A DNA stretch of 17,133 nt from JAZTZP01 sp045637525 (GTDB lineage: Bacteria; Bacillota; Clostridia; UBA1381): positions 1-17,133 of the forward strand of contig JAZTZP010000077.1 of NCBI GenBank assembly GCA_045637525.1. The letters are read 5' to 3'. Positions 7,048-14,441 of this stretch are shown piece after piece (the first letter of the stretch is position 1; every line of letters starts with the position of its first letter). The translations under genes were made by a program, and so were the position numbers. The notes below the pieces were generated by a model that was given only the letters and a program-made list of their open reading frames with translations, did not search any database and was not told where the DNA came from.

Positions 7048-7075
7048 AGTAAAACTCCTTGTATTAATGATTGAT

Positions 7076-7110
7076 AGGCAATTGTAAAATTCAAAAAATT
7101 TCACAATTGC
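7076..7110. repeat. AGGCAATTG-type palindrome, copy 1
   Basis: GCAATTGTAAAATT (7078-7091) pairs with AATTTCACAATTGC (7097-7110) with one mismatch and a 5-base loop. The 15-mer AGGCAATTGTAAAAT (7076-7090) recurs exactly at 14172-14186, and a related palindrome lies at 15529-15560. The gap 7048-7207 also holds three copies of GATTTTC or its complement at 7163-7192, and no gene. Confidence 0.5.
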
Positions 7111-7207
7111 AGTTCGAAATGGAAAATTATTGAAAATTTATATTAAATAAACATAAATTAATGAAAATCTTTGATTTTCTTCCCGGATTTTCAATTGTAA
7201 TCGTATT

Positions 7208-7867
7208 TTATATCACCTGCTGACCGTTTATTTCAAGAGTGAAGGCGATTCCGAGCTTTTGGGCTGCTTTCCGGCACAGAATCATACGTTCAAGGAAAAT
7301 TTCAAAGTAGTCCATTATTGAGCAGTATTTTGTGTCTATATCAAGTGTGAGCTTTAAGGTTTTTTTATCTTCGCTTATTCCTATTTCTGAAGAGCGTACG
7401 GAGTAATTCACTCTGTCGTGAATGTCGAATGTGGTTGCATCTGTGTTTCTTACACGGCTTCGGCGTACGTCGGTTTTGTCGCCTAATATGAGGGCGGCGG
7501 CTATTGGATTTACCGCAACTCCCGTGCCTTCATCGTGGTTGCCGATTGCTGTTACTATAACTGCTGTTTCTTCCGGCGGCATTCCTAAGCTATCGAGGAT
7601 ACGAAAGGCTATTATTGCGCCGCTCTGAGAATGTTCTATCCTGTTTACAAGGTTTCCTACGTCGTGTAGGTATGCCGCTATTTTAGCAAGCTCGATTTCA
7701 CGCTCGCTGTAATCTAAGGTGCGGAGAATATACTGAGCTGTGGATGCGACACGTGTAACGTGCGCAAAGCTATGTTCCGTGAAACCTAAGGCTATAAGCG
7801 ATTTGTCTGCTTCTTCTATATATGTTCTTATGGCGGTGTTATTCTTTATATCGTCAAATGTAATCAT
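7208..7867 (-). CDS. HD-domain phosphohydrolase
   Basis: A 219-residue soluble protein of the HD superfamily of metal-dependent phosphohydrolases. The metal-binding set is visible in order: His36 (EHSFAHVTRV), His68-Asp69 (YLHDVGN), His79, His111-Asp112 (GNHDEG) and Asp130 (LGDKTDVRRSR). The C-terminal third (about 150-219) forms an extra alpha/beta extension, ending in TLEINGQQ, that I do not recognise. The natural substrate is unknown; nucleotides or (p)ppGpp-like molecules are possible for the superfamily. AAAGGA lies 10 bases before the ATG. It follows the CapA gene on the same strand, after a terminator, so expression may be partly by read-through. Confidence 0.85.
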   Translation of the reverse strand: MITFDDIKNNTAIRTYIEEADKSLIALGFTEHSFAHVTRVASTAQYILRTLDYSEREIELAKIAAYLHDVGNLVNRIEHSQSGAIIAFRILDSLGMPPEETAVIVTAIGNHDEGTGVAVNPIAAALILGDKTDVRRSRVRNTDATTFDIHDRVNYSVRSSEIGISEDKKTLKLTLDIDTKYCSIMDYFEIFLERMILCRKAAQKLGIAFTLEINGQQVI

Positions 7868-7896
7868 TGTAAAAAAATCCTTTCATTATAATTTAA

Positions 7897-7927
7897 AAGA
7901 CACCTCCGGGGTTTTTGGAAGTGTCTT
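7897..7927 (-). terminator. Probable intrinsic terminator after the capA-like gene
   Basis: An 11-bp stem (7897-7907 with 7917-7927, one G-U pair, 9-base loop) begins 8 bases past the CapA stop. On the minus strand it is preceded by an A run and followed by TT then AAATT, so the T run is short and termination may be partial. A TATAAT lies just after it, but it is too close to the HD-gene ribosome binding site to call a promoter. Confidence 0.6.
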
Positions 7928-7934
7928 GAATTTT

Positions 7935-9026
7935 TTATTCGCTGAAATACAAAACAGCATCCGAGCCGAGTTTTTCGGAATATTTTGTAAGCTTTTCTAT
8001 TATGCGTTCACGCTGTTCGCCTTTTGCAGGTACAGGGTGATAGTCGTTTCTGTTTGTAACGGATGATGCGGAGAACGGAATTATTTCGACTGCATCATCA
8101 TCAAGGACTTCGCCGTTTTCGTCTATTGTAAATGACTGACGGAAAAGTGCGGTGTCTTTATCAGACATATTCTTATTTCCGCCGAAACAGAAGTTTCCGA
8201 GACTGTATAATATATAAGAACCGTTATACTTTTCTATTCCCTGTAAAACGTGAGGATGATGTCCTATTACGAGGTTTGCGCCTAAATCTACGGCTTTGTG
8301 TGCAAGCTCTTTTTGTGTGGAGTTAGGAGCGGTGGCTTTTTCCTTGCCCCAATGGAAAGATACGATTATTATATCCGGATTTTTAGATTTTATGTCTTCC
8401 ATGGCCGGCTCAAGTAAATCCATTCCTTCGTCTGTAAGGGCATATATTCCGACTAAGCCCACATTTACGCCGTTACATTCACGAATTTCGGTTTTTGTTC
8501 CGATAAAGCATGAAATTCCGGCATCCTCTAAAACAGAAATTGTGTCTTCGTGACTTACTTCGCCGTAATCCTTGCTGTGGTTATTTGCAAGGTTTGCCGC
8601 TTCAACGCTTGAAGATGTAAGAATATCTACATATTCGGGTTTTCCGCGGAAAGCGTATTGCTTGTTCTGGCGCTTGCCGTTTTCGGATAACGTTCCTTCA
8701 AAGTTTACTATTGTCAGGTCATCGTTTTCAAAATATTCCTTTGCACCGCTTAAGAAGTATGAGTAATCATTTTTCTGATTTTCAACTTCCCACACAAAGC
8801 TGTTTTTGCCTGTTGCGTTAGAATCTGTTGCAAAGGTACAGTCGCCGACTGCTGATATTGTTAAAACTTTTTTCTCGGGCGGAGCAGGAGTTTCCTCTAC
8901 TACGTGCATCTCTACTGCCGGGGTGGCAATCTGAGAGTTTTCGCCTCTTAGTCTATCTAATTGTTCACAGCCGCAAAGCGAAGCTCCGACAGATACTGTG
9001 CACAATAATAAAATAAATTTTTTCAT
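7935..9026 (-). CDS. CapA/PgsA-like lipoprotein, metallophosphatase-type fold
   Basis: A 363-residue exported lipoprotein. The signal peptide ends in the lipobox LCGC with Cys20 as the lipid-anchored residue, followed by a Glu/Pro-rich linker to about 53. The PGA_cap domain then shows its hallmark motifs: AVGDCTFATD (59-68), NFEGTL (108-113), NLANNH (145-150), FHWGKE (224-229), GHHPHVLQ (255-262) and YSLGNF (274-279). CapA and PgsA belong to poly-gamma-glutamate capsule synthesis, but many stand-alone members in Clostridia have no CapB or CapC partner, as here, and their substrate is unknown. The ATG has AAGGAG 8 bases upstream and a consensus promoter about 70 bases upstream. Confidence 0.88.
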   Translation of the reverse strand: MKKFILLLCTVSVGASLCGCEQLDRLRGENSQIATPAVEMHVVEETPAPPEKKVLTISAVGDCTFATDSNATGKNSFVWEVENQKNDYSYFLSGAKEYFENDDLTIVNFEGTLSENGKRQNKQYAFRGKPEYVDILTSSSVEAANLANNHSKDYGEVSHEDTISVLEDAGISCFIGTKTEIRECNGVNVGLVGIYALTDEGMDLLEPAMEDIKSKNPDIIIVSFHWGKEKATAPNSTQKELAHKAVDLGANLVIGHHPHVLQGIEKYNGSYILYSLGNFCFGGNKNMSDKDTALFRQSFTIDENGEVLDDDAVEIIPFSASSVTNRNDYHPVPAKGEQRERIIEKLTKYSEKLGSDAVLYFSE

Positions 9027-9094
9027 TATGTAAGCTCCTTGTATTTTAAGATTGCAATTTAATTTACATATATATTTTATGATATACTACTTAT

Positions 9095-9123
9095 ATTATA
9101 TATTATAAAAAAATTTTTGTCAA
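9095..9123 (-). promoter_or_regulatory. SigA-type promoter of the capA-like gene
   Basis: Minus-strand TTGACA (9123-9118) and TATAAT (9100-9095) are 17 bases apart. The inferred start near 9088 gives a leader of about 62 bases. Confidence 0.75.
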
Positions 9124-9486
9124 TGCGTGAAAAGGTAATGTAAAGAATATTTAAAAAATAATATGAGGTAAGATAGTTAACGGGGGCAAAATACTTTAAT
9201 AACTACATAAAAATTTCGTAAATATGAATTTTTGTAATAATTAATTGACGTTTTTTAACAATTTGCATAGAGAAATGTTTAAGGGGTGTTTCTTAATTAT
9301 TAAATTTGGTGTATTTGAATAATGTAATATAAAAAACTTTAATTTTGGCAAAATATGACAGTAAAATATCTGTTTAGACAAAAACAGATGTAAAATATAT
9401 ACATAAAAAGGGTTAAAAATGGGAATAATTTATTATGAATATTTCAAAAATATTACAAAAAAGTGAAAAAAGTTGATAAATAAGAC
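9124..9486. other. AT-rich divergent intergenic region without a gene
   Basis: These 363 bases separate the two divergent promoters. I see no frame with a ribosome binding site, no tRNA and no riboswitch I can recognise. The only clear structure is an 8-bp inverted repeat, ATCTGTTT/AAACAGAT (9368-9389, 6-base centre), roughly 100 bases before the -35 box of the NlpC/P60 gene. Runs of A and T suggest bent DNA or an UP-element-like region. Confidence 0.5.
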
Positions 9487-9515
9487 TTGACAAAATGGAA
9501 AAAGTGGTGTATAAT
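9487..9515 (+). promoter_or_regulatory. SigA-type promoter of the NlpC/P60 gene
   Basis: TTGACA at 9487-9492 and TATAAT at 9510-9515 are 17 bases apart. The inferred transcript starts near 9522, giving a leader of about 72 bases. A 7-bp hairpin, AATCAGC/GCTGATT (9559-9576, loop ATGG), lies just before the ribosome binding site at 9582-9585. Confidence 0.85.
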
Positions 9516-9593
9516 ACTTTTGTAACATAATTGAAACAAAGAAGTTTCAGAAATTATTAATCAGCATGGGCTGATTGGAATGGAGATTTTTAA

Positions 9594-10853
9594 ATGTCGA
9601 ATTTTAAGCACACAATAATGGCTGTATCCGCAGTCGCAATTATTGGTTCATTATTTATAAGCCAGTTGGGAGAGTTTGTTAGTCGCCCGGTGGATGCGGA
9701 GCTTCTCAGTCATGGAGCAAGAGAAAGCATTCAGGTTAATGTAAAGAATGAAGATGGAGCAGAGGATGAAACAACAGAAATAACAGAAGAGACTTTTGCA
9801 GATGTAACCGAGACAATGTCTGAGGAAGAATTAAATGAGCTTATAGAAAAGAAAAGCGAGAGACAAACAAATTATATAAAGTTAACATCAGGTACTCTTA
9901 CAGTTCGTGACAATCCTTCGGATGAGGCTGTGGTTGTAGATAATCTTGAGTGTAAGAGCGAGGTTAAGGTTTTATCCGCTTCGGAAGGCTGGACTACAAT
10001 TGAGTATGATGGCGGAAAAGTGGGATATGTACAATCTGAAAGGGTAACGGAATCAAAAGAAGAAGCGGAGTTTGCTTCAAAGTATTATGATAATTATGTA
10101 ATAGGTACTGTAACGACTCAGAATGGCGGAGCGGTACGTATACGTAAAGGTCCGTCTACTTCTACCGAGATTTTAGGTCAGATGGAAAACGGAGCAGAGG
10201 TTTTGCTTTTATGGAATGATAAGGACTTTGTTAAAGTACTTTACGGTGATGAATATAAAGAAGGTTATATAGTAGCGTCAGCGCTTCAGTTAAATGACAA
10301 ATGGGTTGCAAAGTCACACGTTGAACAGGTTCGTGCTGAGGTTCAGAGAAAGAAGGAAGCCGAAGCTGCAAGAAAGAAAGCTGAAGAAGATGCTAAAAAG
10401 AGAGCTCAGGAGGCTGCAAAGCAAAAGAGTGTACAGGCGGCTAAGAAGGCATCTGCACCAAAGGCAGTAAGCGATGCACCGGCAAGCTCAAAAGGACAGG
10501 CAATCGTTAACGAGGCTAAGAAATATCTCGGAATAAAATATGTATACGGCGGTTCTACACCTAAGGGATTTGACTGTTCGGGTCTTGTGAAGTATGTATG
10601 TGCCAAAAACGGAATAAGCTTAAGCCGTACATCAGCTGCTCAGTCGAAGCAGGGTGTTAGTGTGAGCAAGAATAATCTTCAACCGGGCGACCTGTTGTTC
10701 TTTGCGAAAAACGGACGTGTACATCATGTAGGAATATATGTCGGAAACGGTCAGATGATACACGCACCGCATACGGGTTCATATGTAAAATATGATTCTA
10801 TCAATACCGCATACAGACAAAAAGAATTTTATTGTGCAAAGCGGGTATATTAA
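9594..10853 (+). CDS. Exported SH3-domain NlpC/P60 peptidoglycan hydrolase
   Basis: A 419-residue wall hydrolase expected to cut peptide stems of peptidoglycan (D,L-endopeptidase type) outside the membrane. An N-terminal hydrophobic segment (about 7-25) acts as signal or anchor, followed by an acidic linker (50-90). Two bacterial SH3 domains follow (about 93-151 and 168-233; the second has VRIRKGPSTS), which usually bind the wall. A Lys/Ala/Glu-rich helix (245-290) links to the NlpC/P60 domain (about 302-419), with Cys328 in GFDCSGLV, His378 in HHVGIYVG and His390 in MIHAPH as the catalytic set. GGAG lies 8 bases before the ATG. It is a single-gene unit between a consensus promoter and a strong terminator. 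Confidence 0.93.
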   Translation: MSNFKHTIMAVSAVAIIGSLFISQLGEFVSRPVDAELLSHGARESIQVNVKNEDGAEDETTEITEETFADVTETMSEEELNELIEKKSERQTNYIKLTSGTLTVRDNPSDEAVVVDNLECKSEVKVLSASEGWTTIEYDGGKVGYVQSERVTESKEEAEFASKYYDNYVIGTVTTQNGGAVRIRKGPSTSTEILGQMENGAEVLLLWNDKDFVKVLYGDEYKEGYIVASALQLNDKWVAKSHVEQVRAEVQRKKEAEAARKKAEEDAKKRAQEAAKQKSVQAAKKASAPKAVSDAPASSKGQAIVNEAKKYLGIKYVYGGSTPKGFDCSGLVKYVCAKNGISLSRTSAAQSKQGVSVSKNNLQPGDLLFFAKNGRVHHVGIYVGNGQMIHAPHTGSYVKYDSINTAYRQKEFYCAKRVY

Positions 10854-10877
10854 TTTACAAAAATAACACAACCTTAC

Positions 10878-10922
10878 AAAAACAAAGCCTTACGCATTTA
10901 TGTCGCAAGGCTTTGTTTTTTT
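10878..10922. terminator. Bidirectional terminator between convergent genes
   Basis: A perfect 14-bp stem (10878-10891 with 10907-10920) has a 15-base loop. It is flanked by A on the left and T on the right, so it can stop the NlpC/P60 transcript on the + strand and the SleB-like transcript on the minus strand, whose stop codon is at 10927. Confidence 0.9.
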
Positions 10923-10926
10923 GCTG

Positions 10927-11748
10927 TCAGAGATAAAAGTCGTGGTTACCTATTGTTTTATAAAACACTCTGTTTTTTTCAATCCATGTACCGGATATAA
11001 GCTTCGGGGCAAAGAAATAGAGACATTCTCCTATACTGCTCGCTTTGCTTTTAAAAGCTATTTTTGCGGCACATATGGATTCCGTACCCGGTGAATTGTA
11101 TATTGCTCCGTTTAATGTAGGCTCGAACTGGATACCATGCTTTTTGTCAAATATAACACCGTATATGGTGTTGGGGAAAAGCGGACTTTTTACACGGTTT
11201 AATACCACGTCGCCTACTGCTATCTTTCCTTCAAGGCTTTCGCCCCGGCTTTCGGCATGGATAATACGTGACAGCCAGAAGAGTTCATCATGAGTATAGC
11301 TATGGTCTTTTTCGCTGTCGGAAAGGGTAATTCCGTCAGCGGTTATTTCAACATTTTTATAAGTATCGTCCCATTCTACATCAGCATTTAAGAGGTTGCT
11401 GAGTATGCGTACGGGAACCATTATACGGTCATTTTTCAGCTGAAGAGTTTTGCCGGTGTCCTGTTTTATACCGTTTACGAATATTTTATCAGAATTTGCC
11501 GACATTTTTATTTCCATGTTATCATGATAAATATGAGCGTAAGCTGTTTCTTTGTTCCAGTCAACATCTGCATCGAAGGCTTCACTTACCGCACGTATGG
11601 GTGCAAAGACTGTTCCGTTATCTATATACGGAGCGGTATCGGTAAGCAGATAGTCTTCGTTTATGCGTATATCGACCGGGGTGACTGCCGCTTTTGCGGC
11701 AACGGGGGCAATAAGAAACAAAAATATTGCACTCAGTAATTTAAACAT
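10927..11748 (-). CDS. Exported stalk-domain SleB-type cell-wall hydrolase
   Basis: A 273-residue exported protein. Residues 1-20 form a signal peptide ending AAKA. Residues 25-140 form a copper-amine-oxidase-N-like stalk domain (TVFAPIRAVSEAFDADVDWN and IMVPVRILSNLLNADVEWD). Residues 150-273 form a Hydrolase_2 domain, as in the spore-cortex lytic enzyme SleB, with IIHAESRGE (Glu166 the likely catalytic acid), VGDVVLNRV and GIQFEP. It may act on spore cortex during germination or on vegetative wall; sequence does not decide. The frame also has a GTG three codons earlier (11757), but AAAGG touches that codon and sits well for the ATG at 11748, so I use the ATG. It converges on the NlpC/P60 gene. 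Confidence 0.88.
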   Translation of the reverse strand: MFKLLSAIFLFLIAPVAAKAAVTPVDIRINEDYLLTDTAPYIDNGTVFAPIRAVSEAFDADVDWNKETAYAHIYHDNMEIKMSANSDKIFVNGIKQDTGKTLQLKNDRIMVPVRILSNLLNADVEWDDTYKNVEITADGITLSDSEKDHSYTHDELFWLSRIIHAESRGESLEGKIAVGDVVLNRVKSPLFPNTIYGVIFDKKHGIQFEPTLNGAIYNSPGTESICAAKIAFKSKASSIGECLYFFAPKLISGTWIEKNRVFYKTIGNHDFYL

Positions 11749-11788
11749 ATCGTTCACACCTTTCGATTTTTATGCCTTTCCCTGATAT

Positions 11789-11817
11789 ATTATACCATGT
11801 TTTTTTTGTGATATCAA
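11789..11817 (-). promoter_or_regulatory. SigA-type promoter of the SleB-like gene
   Basis: Minus-strand TTGATA (11817-11812) and TATAAT (11794-11789) are 17 bases apart. The inferred leader is about 35 bases. Confidence 0.7.
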
Positions 11818-11889
11818 TACAAAAAAAATGGGTTTTAAGGGATTTAATATCTGTAAAATGCCTAAATTATCAGGTGAGTGGTTGAAAAT

Positions 11890-11918
11890 TTGACAAAAGT
11901 TCAAATTTATAGTATAAT
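11890..11918 (+). promoter_or_regulatory. SigA-type promoter of the stalk-protein/DUF815 operon
   Basis: TTGACA at 11890-11895 and TATAAT at 11913-11918 are 17 bases apart. The start near 11925 gives a leader of about 58 bases. Confidence 0.85.
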
Positions 11919-11982
11919 GTAAAGTAGGTTAATATGGGAAATCTTTAATTTTCATGATTTCACAATAAAGTGAGGGCTGATT

Positions 11983-12945
11983 ATGATAAAAAAATTAATA
12001 GCAATTATTATAGGTATGATGGCGATATGCTCTGTTGTTAATGCGTATGCGGCTGAGGCATGGCGTGATGCTTTTGTATCACGTATAATAAATTCATGGC
12101 TTACTGATTCATCTTATACGGATGTTGTTCTTACCGACCTCGATGAAAACGGAATTCCTGAGGCTTTTCTTGTAAAGCCGGGTACGATGGGCGAGATTGG
12201 CATAGGGCTTACAATGCAGAACAATACTATTGTTCAGATAAGTGTTCCTCATAATATATCGGGTGATTGTCTGAAAGATATAACGGTTTATACCGATGAG
12301 GAGAATTTTATACACGTCGGCAAGGAAGTGGGAAGGTATGCAAATGTTATAAGCTACTTTGAGCTCGAGTTTGACGGAAATGCACTCTTGGCAAACAAGA
12401 CATCGAAAAATAAGTATTCATCAATGCGCTCCATAGCTTATAAAGATACATATGCAACAGGTTTTTTTGCAGACGGTTATCCTAACCGTTCAAAGCTTCA
12501 GGCGTTTATATACGAATACCAGAATTTGTCACAGCTCACTGCCGCGCAGTCGAGTGCCGAAATCCTTGTAAACGGCGTGAATGTATCGGTTTCGGGATAT
12601 ACTGTGAATAACAACAATTATTATAAAATACGCGATATTGCCATGATACTTCGTACAACATCCAAAAAGTTTAATGTGGAGTGGGATTCTGAAAAGAATG
12701 CCGTTAATATACTCCCGGGTGTGAAATACACAATAGTTGGCGGAGAGCTGGCTGATGCAGATGAAAATGAGGCGCTCATTATCGTTTTAAATAATGGTGC
12801 GATATTAAAAGACGGACAGCCTGTGGATGTTTCGGCATATAACATAAACGGAAACAATTATTTTAAAATACGTGATATAGGTGAGCTGGTAGGCTTTACG
12901 GTAGGCTGGGATGATGCAAGCTCAACGATTACAATTGAGGCATAA
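11983..12945 (+). CDS. Exported protein with two stalk-like repeats
   Basis: A 320-residue protein with a signal peptide (1-23, ending AYA). The middle part (25-185) begins with TDLDENGIPEAF (51-62), an acidic loop often seen in secreted clostridial proteins and possibly calcium-binding; I do not recognise this domain by name. The C-terminal part holds two copies of a short stalk-like unit: VNGVNVSVSGYTVNNNNYYKI continuing to FNVEWD (196-235), and DGQPVDVSAYNINGNNYFKI continuing to FTVGWD (277-310). Both contain Y(Y/F)KIRDI. Such units resemble halves of copper-amine-oxidase-N domains and are not enzymatic. It is the first gene of an operon with the DUF815 ATPase, 21 bases downstream. GAGGG precedes the ATG. 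Confidence 0.75.
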   Translation: MIKKLIAIIIGMMAICSVVNAYAAEAWRDAFVSRIINSWLTDSSYTDVVLTDLDENGIPEAFLVKPGTMGEIGIGLTMQNNTIVQISVPHNISGDCLKDITVYTDEENFIHVGKEVGRYANVISYFELEFDGNALLANKTSKNKYSSMRSIAYKDTYATGFFADGYPNRSKLQAFIYEYQNLSQLTAAQSSAEILVNGVNVSVSGYTVNNNNYYKIRDIAMILRTTSKKFNVEWDSEKNAVNILPGVKYTIVGGELADADENEALIIVLNNGAILKDGQPVDVSAYNINGNNYFKIRDIGELVGFTVGWDDASSTITIEA

Positions 12946-12966
12946 TCGTGATTTACGGAGGATATA

Positions 12967-14124
12967 ATGGAACTTCTTATATTTAACGGTATATTTGATG
13001 ATTCGGGAATTAAAGCAATGTATAATAACGATACTGTATCGGCGCTTAAGCATATCATACGATACGGCGAGACAGAGGCGGTAACTGATAATGCGGCATC
13101 TGAATATGTTGCGGCAAAGCTTGCGGATGATGATAACATACTTTCATATGTGCTTCGTTCGGGAACTGAGCCGGGTGAGGATCTTAAAAATGCTGCACTT
13201 TGCGATCTGGAAAAAATTTATTCATGGCTCTGGAATAAGAGCTTCAGCTATCAGCCATCTAAAAAGAACATCGGTTTTTTTGAGGGGTACAGAAAATCTG
13301 TTGCAGAAATTGCAAATGCGGATTCTTTTGAAGTGTTGTTTGAACTGCTTTGCAGACATTATCGTGAGCTGGGCAGCGGAGTGCTGTCTAAATATGTAGC
13401 GTTTAAATACAGTGATAACGAGCTTACCGGTGTTTTATGCGATAGCGATGTTACTTTTGAGTCTTTGATAGGTCTTGAGCATCAGAAGAAAATTCTTATG
13501 GATAATTCAAAGGCCTTTGTGAACGGAAATGTCGCAAATAATGTGCTGTTGTTCGGTGACAGGGGTACGGGAAAATCCTCATGCGTAAAGGCTGTATTGA
13601 ATATGCTTGCACCGGACGGTCTGAGAATGATAGAGGTGCCAAAGAGCATGATATCAAAAATTCCGGAGCTTACAAGCAGATTGGTTGCTTCTCCGCATAA
13701 ATATATATTATTCTTAGATGACCTGAGCTTTGAAAAGCATGACTCGGATTACAGAGCTTTGAAAATCGCTATGGAGGGTCAGCTTCAGGCACATCCGGAT
13801 AATGTGATTATGTATGCTACATCAAACAGACGTCATCTTATAAAAGAAAGCTGGGCTGACAGAGAAGGCGGAGATGTACATAGAAACGATAATATGCAGG
13901 AAACGCTGTCACTTTCGGAGCGTTTTGGAATAAGCCTTGTATTTTCTGCACCAAATCAGCAGGAATACTTAAGTATTGTTAAAGGAATTTTAGAACAAAA
14001 CGGAATCGAATGCACGCCGGAGCTTGAAAGAAGGGCTTTGATATGGCAAATGAACTACGGCGGCAGAAATCCGCGTCTTGCAAGACAGTTTGCATCATCG
14101 GTTATTGCGGAAAATCAAAACTAA
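12967..14124 (+). CDS. DUF815-family AAA+ ATP-binding protein
   Basis: A 385-residue cytoplasmic ATPase. After a helical N-terminal region (1-165), the AAA+ core has Walker A GDRGTGKSS (197-205), Walker B YILFLDDLSF (246-255, Asp251-Asp252) and a sensor-1-like ATSNRRH (284-290). A basic-acidic segment with KESWADREG (293-301) and SLSERFG is typical of DUF815 proteins, which are widespread in bacteria and have no established role. There is no signal peptide or membrane segment. GGAGG stands 6 bases before the ATG. Operon position behind an exported stalk protein is the only functional hint, and it is weak. Confidence 0.88.
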   Translation: MELLIFNGIFDDSGIKAMYNNDTVSALKHIIRYGETEAVTDNAASEYVAAKLADDDNILSYVLRSGTEPGEDLKNAALCDLEKIYSWLWNKSFSYQPSKKNIGFFEGYRKSVAEIANADSFEVLFELLCRHYRELGSGVLSKYVAFKYSDNELTGVLCDSDVTFESLIGLEHQKKILMDNSKAFVNGNVANNVLLFGDRGTGKSSCVKAVLNMLAPDGLRMIEVPKSMISKIPELTSRLVASPHKYILFLDDLSFEKHDSDYRALKIAMEGQLQAHPDNVIMYATSNRRHLIKESWADREGGDVHRNDNMQETLSLSERFGISLVFSAPNQQEYLSIVKGILEQNGIECTPELERRALIWQMNYGGRNPRLARQFASSVIAENQN

Positions 14125-14140
14125 AGAGGTGAAAAATAAC

Positions 14141-14155
14141 GGAGAAAAATTCTCC
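14141..14155 (+). terminator. Weak terminator-like hairpin after the DUF815 gene
   Basis: GGAGAA and TTCTCC form a 6-bp stem with loop AAA, followed by TTTATAT, 16 bases past the stop. The stem and T run are both short. Confidence 0.35.
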
Positions 14156-14171
14156 TTTATATAAATTATCA

Positions 14172-14196
14172 AGGCAATTGTAAAATACAATTACCT
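14172..14196. repeat. AGGCAATTG-type palindrome, copy 2
   Basis: AGGCAATTGTA (14172-14182) pairs with TACAATTACCT (14186-14196) except for one C-A mismatch, with loop AAA. Its first 15 bases are identical to 7076-7090. Confidence 0.5.
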
Positions 14197-14441
14197 GATG
14201 AATTATCGGGTGATATAAAATCATTCGTTTTATCGGACAAAAAATATTTTAAAAAGTTGCATGCGAGTGGAAGGAAACATGTTATATGTCAGGAAGGCAG
14301 TATCTATGGACATATTTCATCAAAACAAAGATTAAGAGCTGTCGGGTATCATAAAGAGCCCGAAAGATTATAAGGATTGGAGTGTGATGAAGTATCATAT
14401 TAACTACTGATTCGTAAAGAACAAGTTTGATACGTATTACA

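Larger units (their letters stand above)
14125..14441. other. Intergenic stretch with an unassigned open frame and hairpins
   Basis: A frame is open for 77 codons (14140-14373, TAA at 14371) but contains no ATG; the only usual alternative start is TTG at 14257, without a ribosome binding site. Its last part (HVICQEGSIYGHISSKQRLR) looks protein-like, so this may be a decayed gene. A short ORF starts at the ATG at 14279 with GGAAGGAAAC before it and runs 18 codons. A 7-bp stem ATATGTC/GACATAT (14284-14315) and a 5-bp stem TCGGG/CCCGA near 14340-14362 are present. A structured leader RNA of the next gene is an alternative. Neither reading is proven. Confidence 0.35.

Noticed and set aside
7048..7104. 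N-terminal extension of the methyltransferase to 7104
   Set aside because: AAGGAG sits at the correct distance from the ATG at 7047, and family proteins begin near that residue. The extension is also covered by the AGGCAATTG palindrome.
7868..7895. TATAAT before the HD-domain gene as a promoter
   Set aside because: It has no -35 partner at a valid distance and lies so close to the ribosome binding site that a transcript would start at or within it.
9124..9486. Possible riboswitch or small RNA in the divergent region
   Set aside because: Very AT-rich, and I recognised no conserved riboswitch core. The region lies upstream of both inferred transcription starts, so it would not be in either leader.
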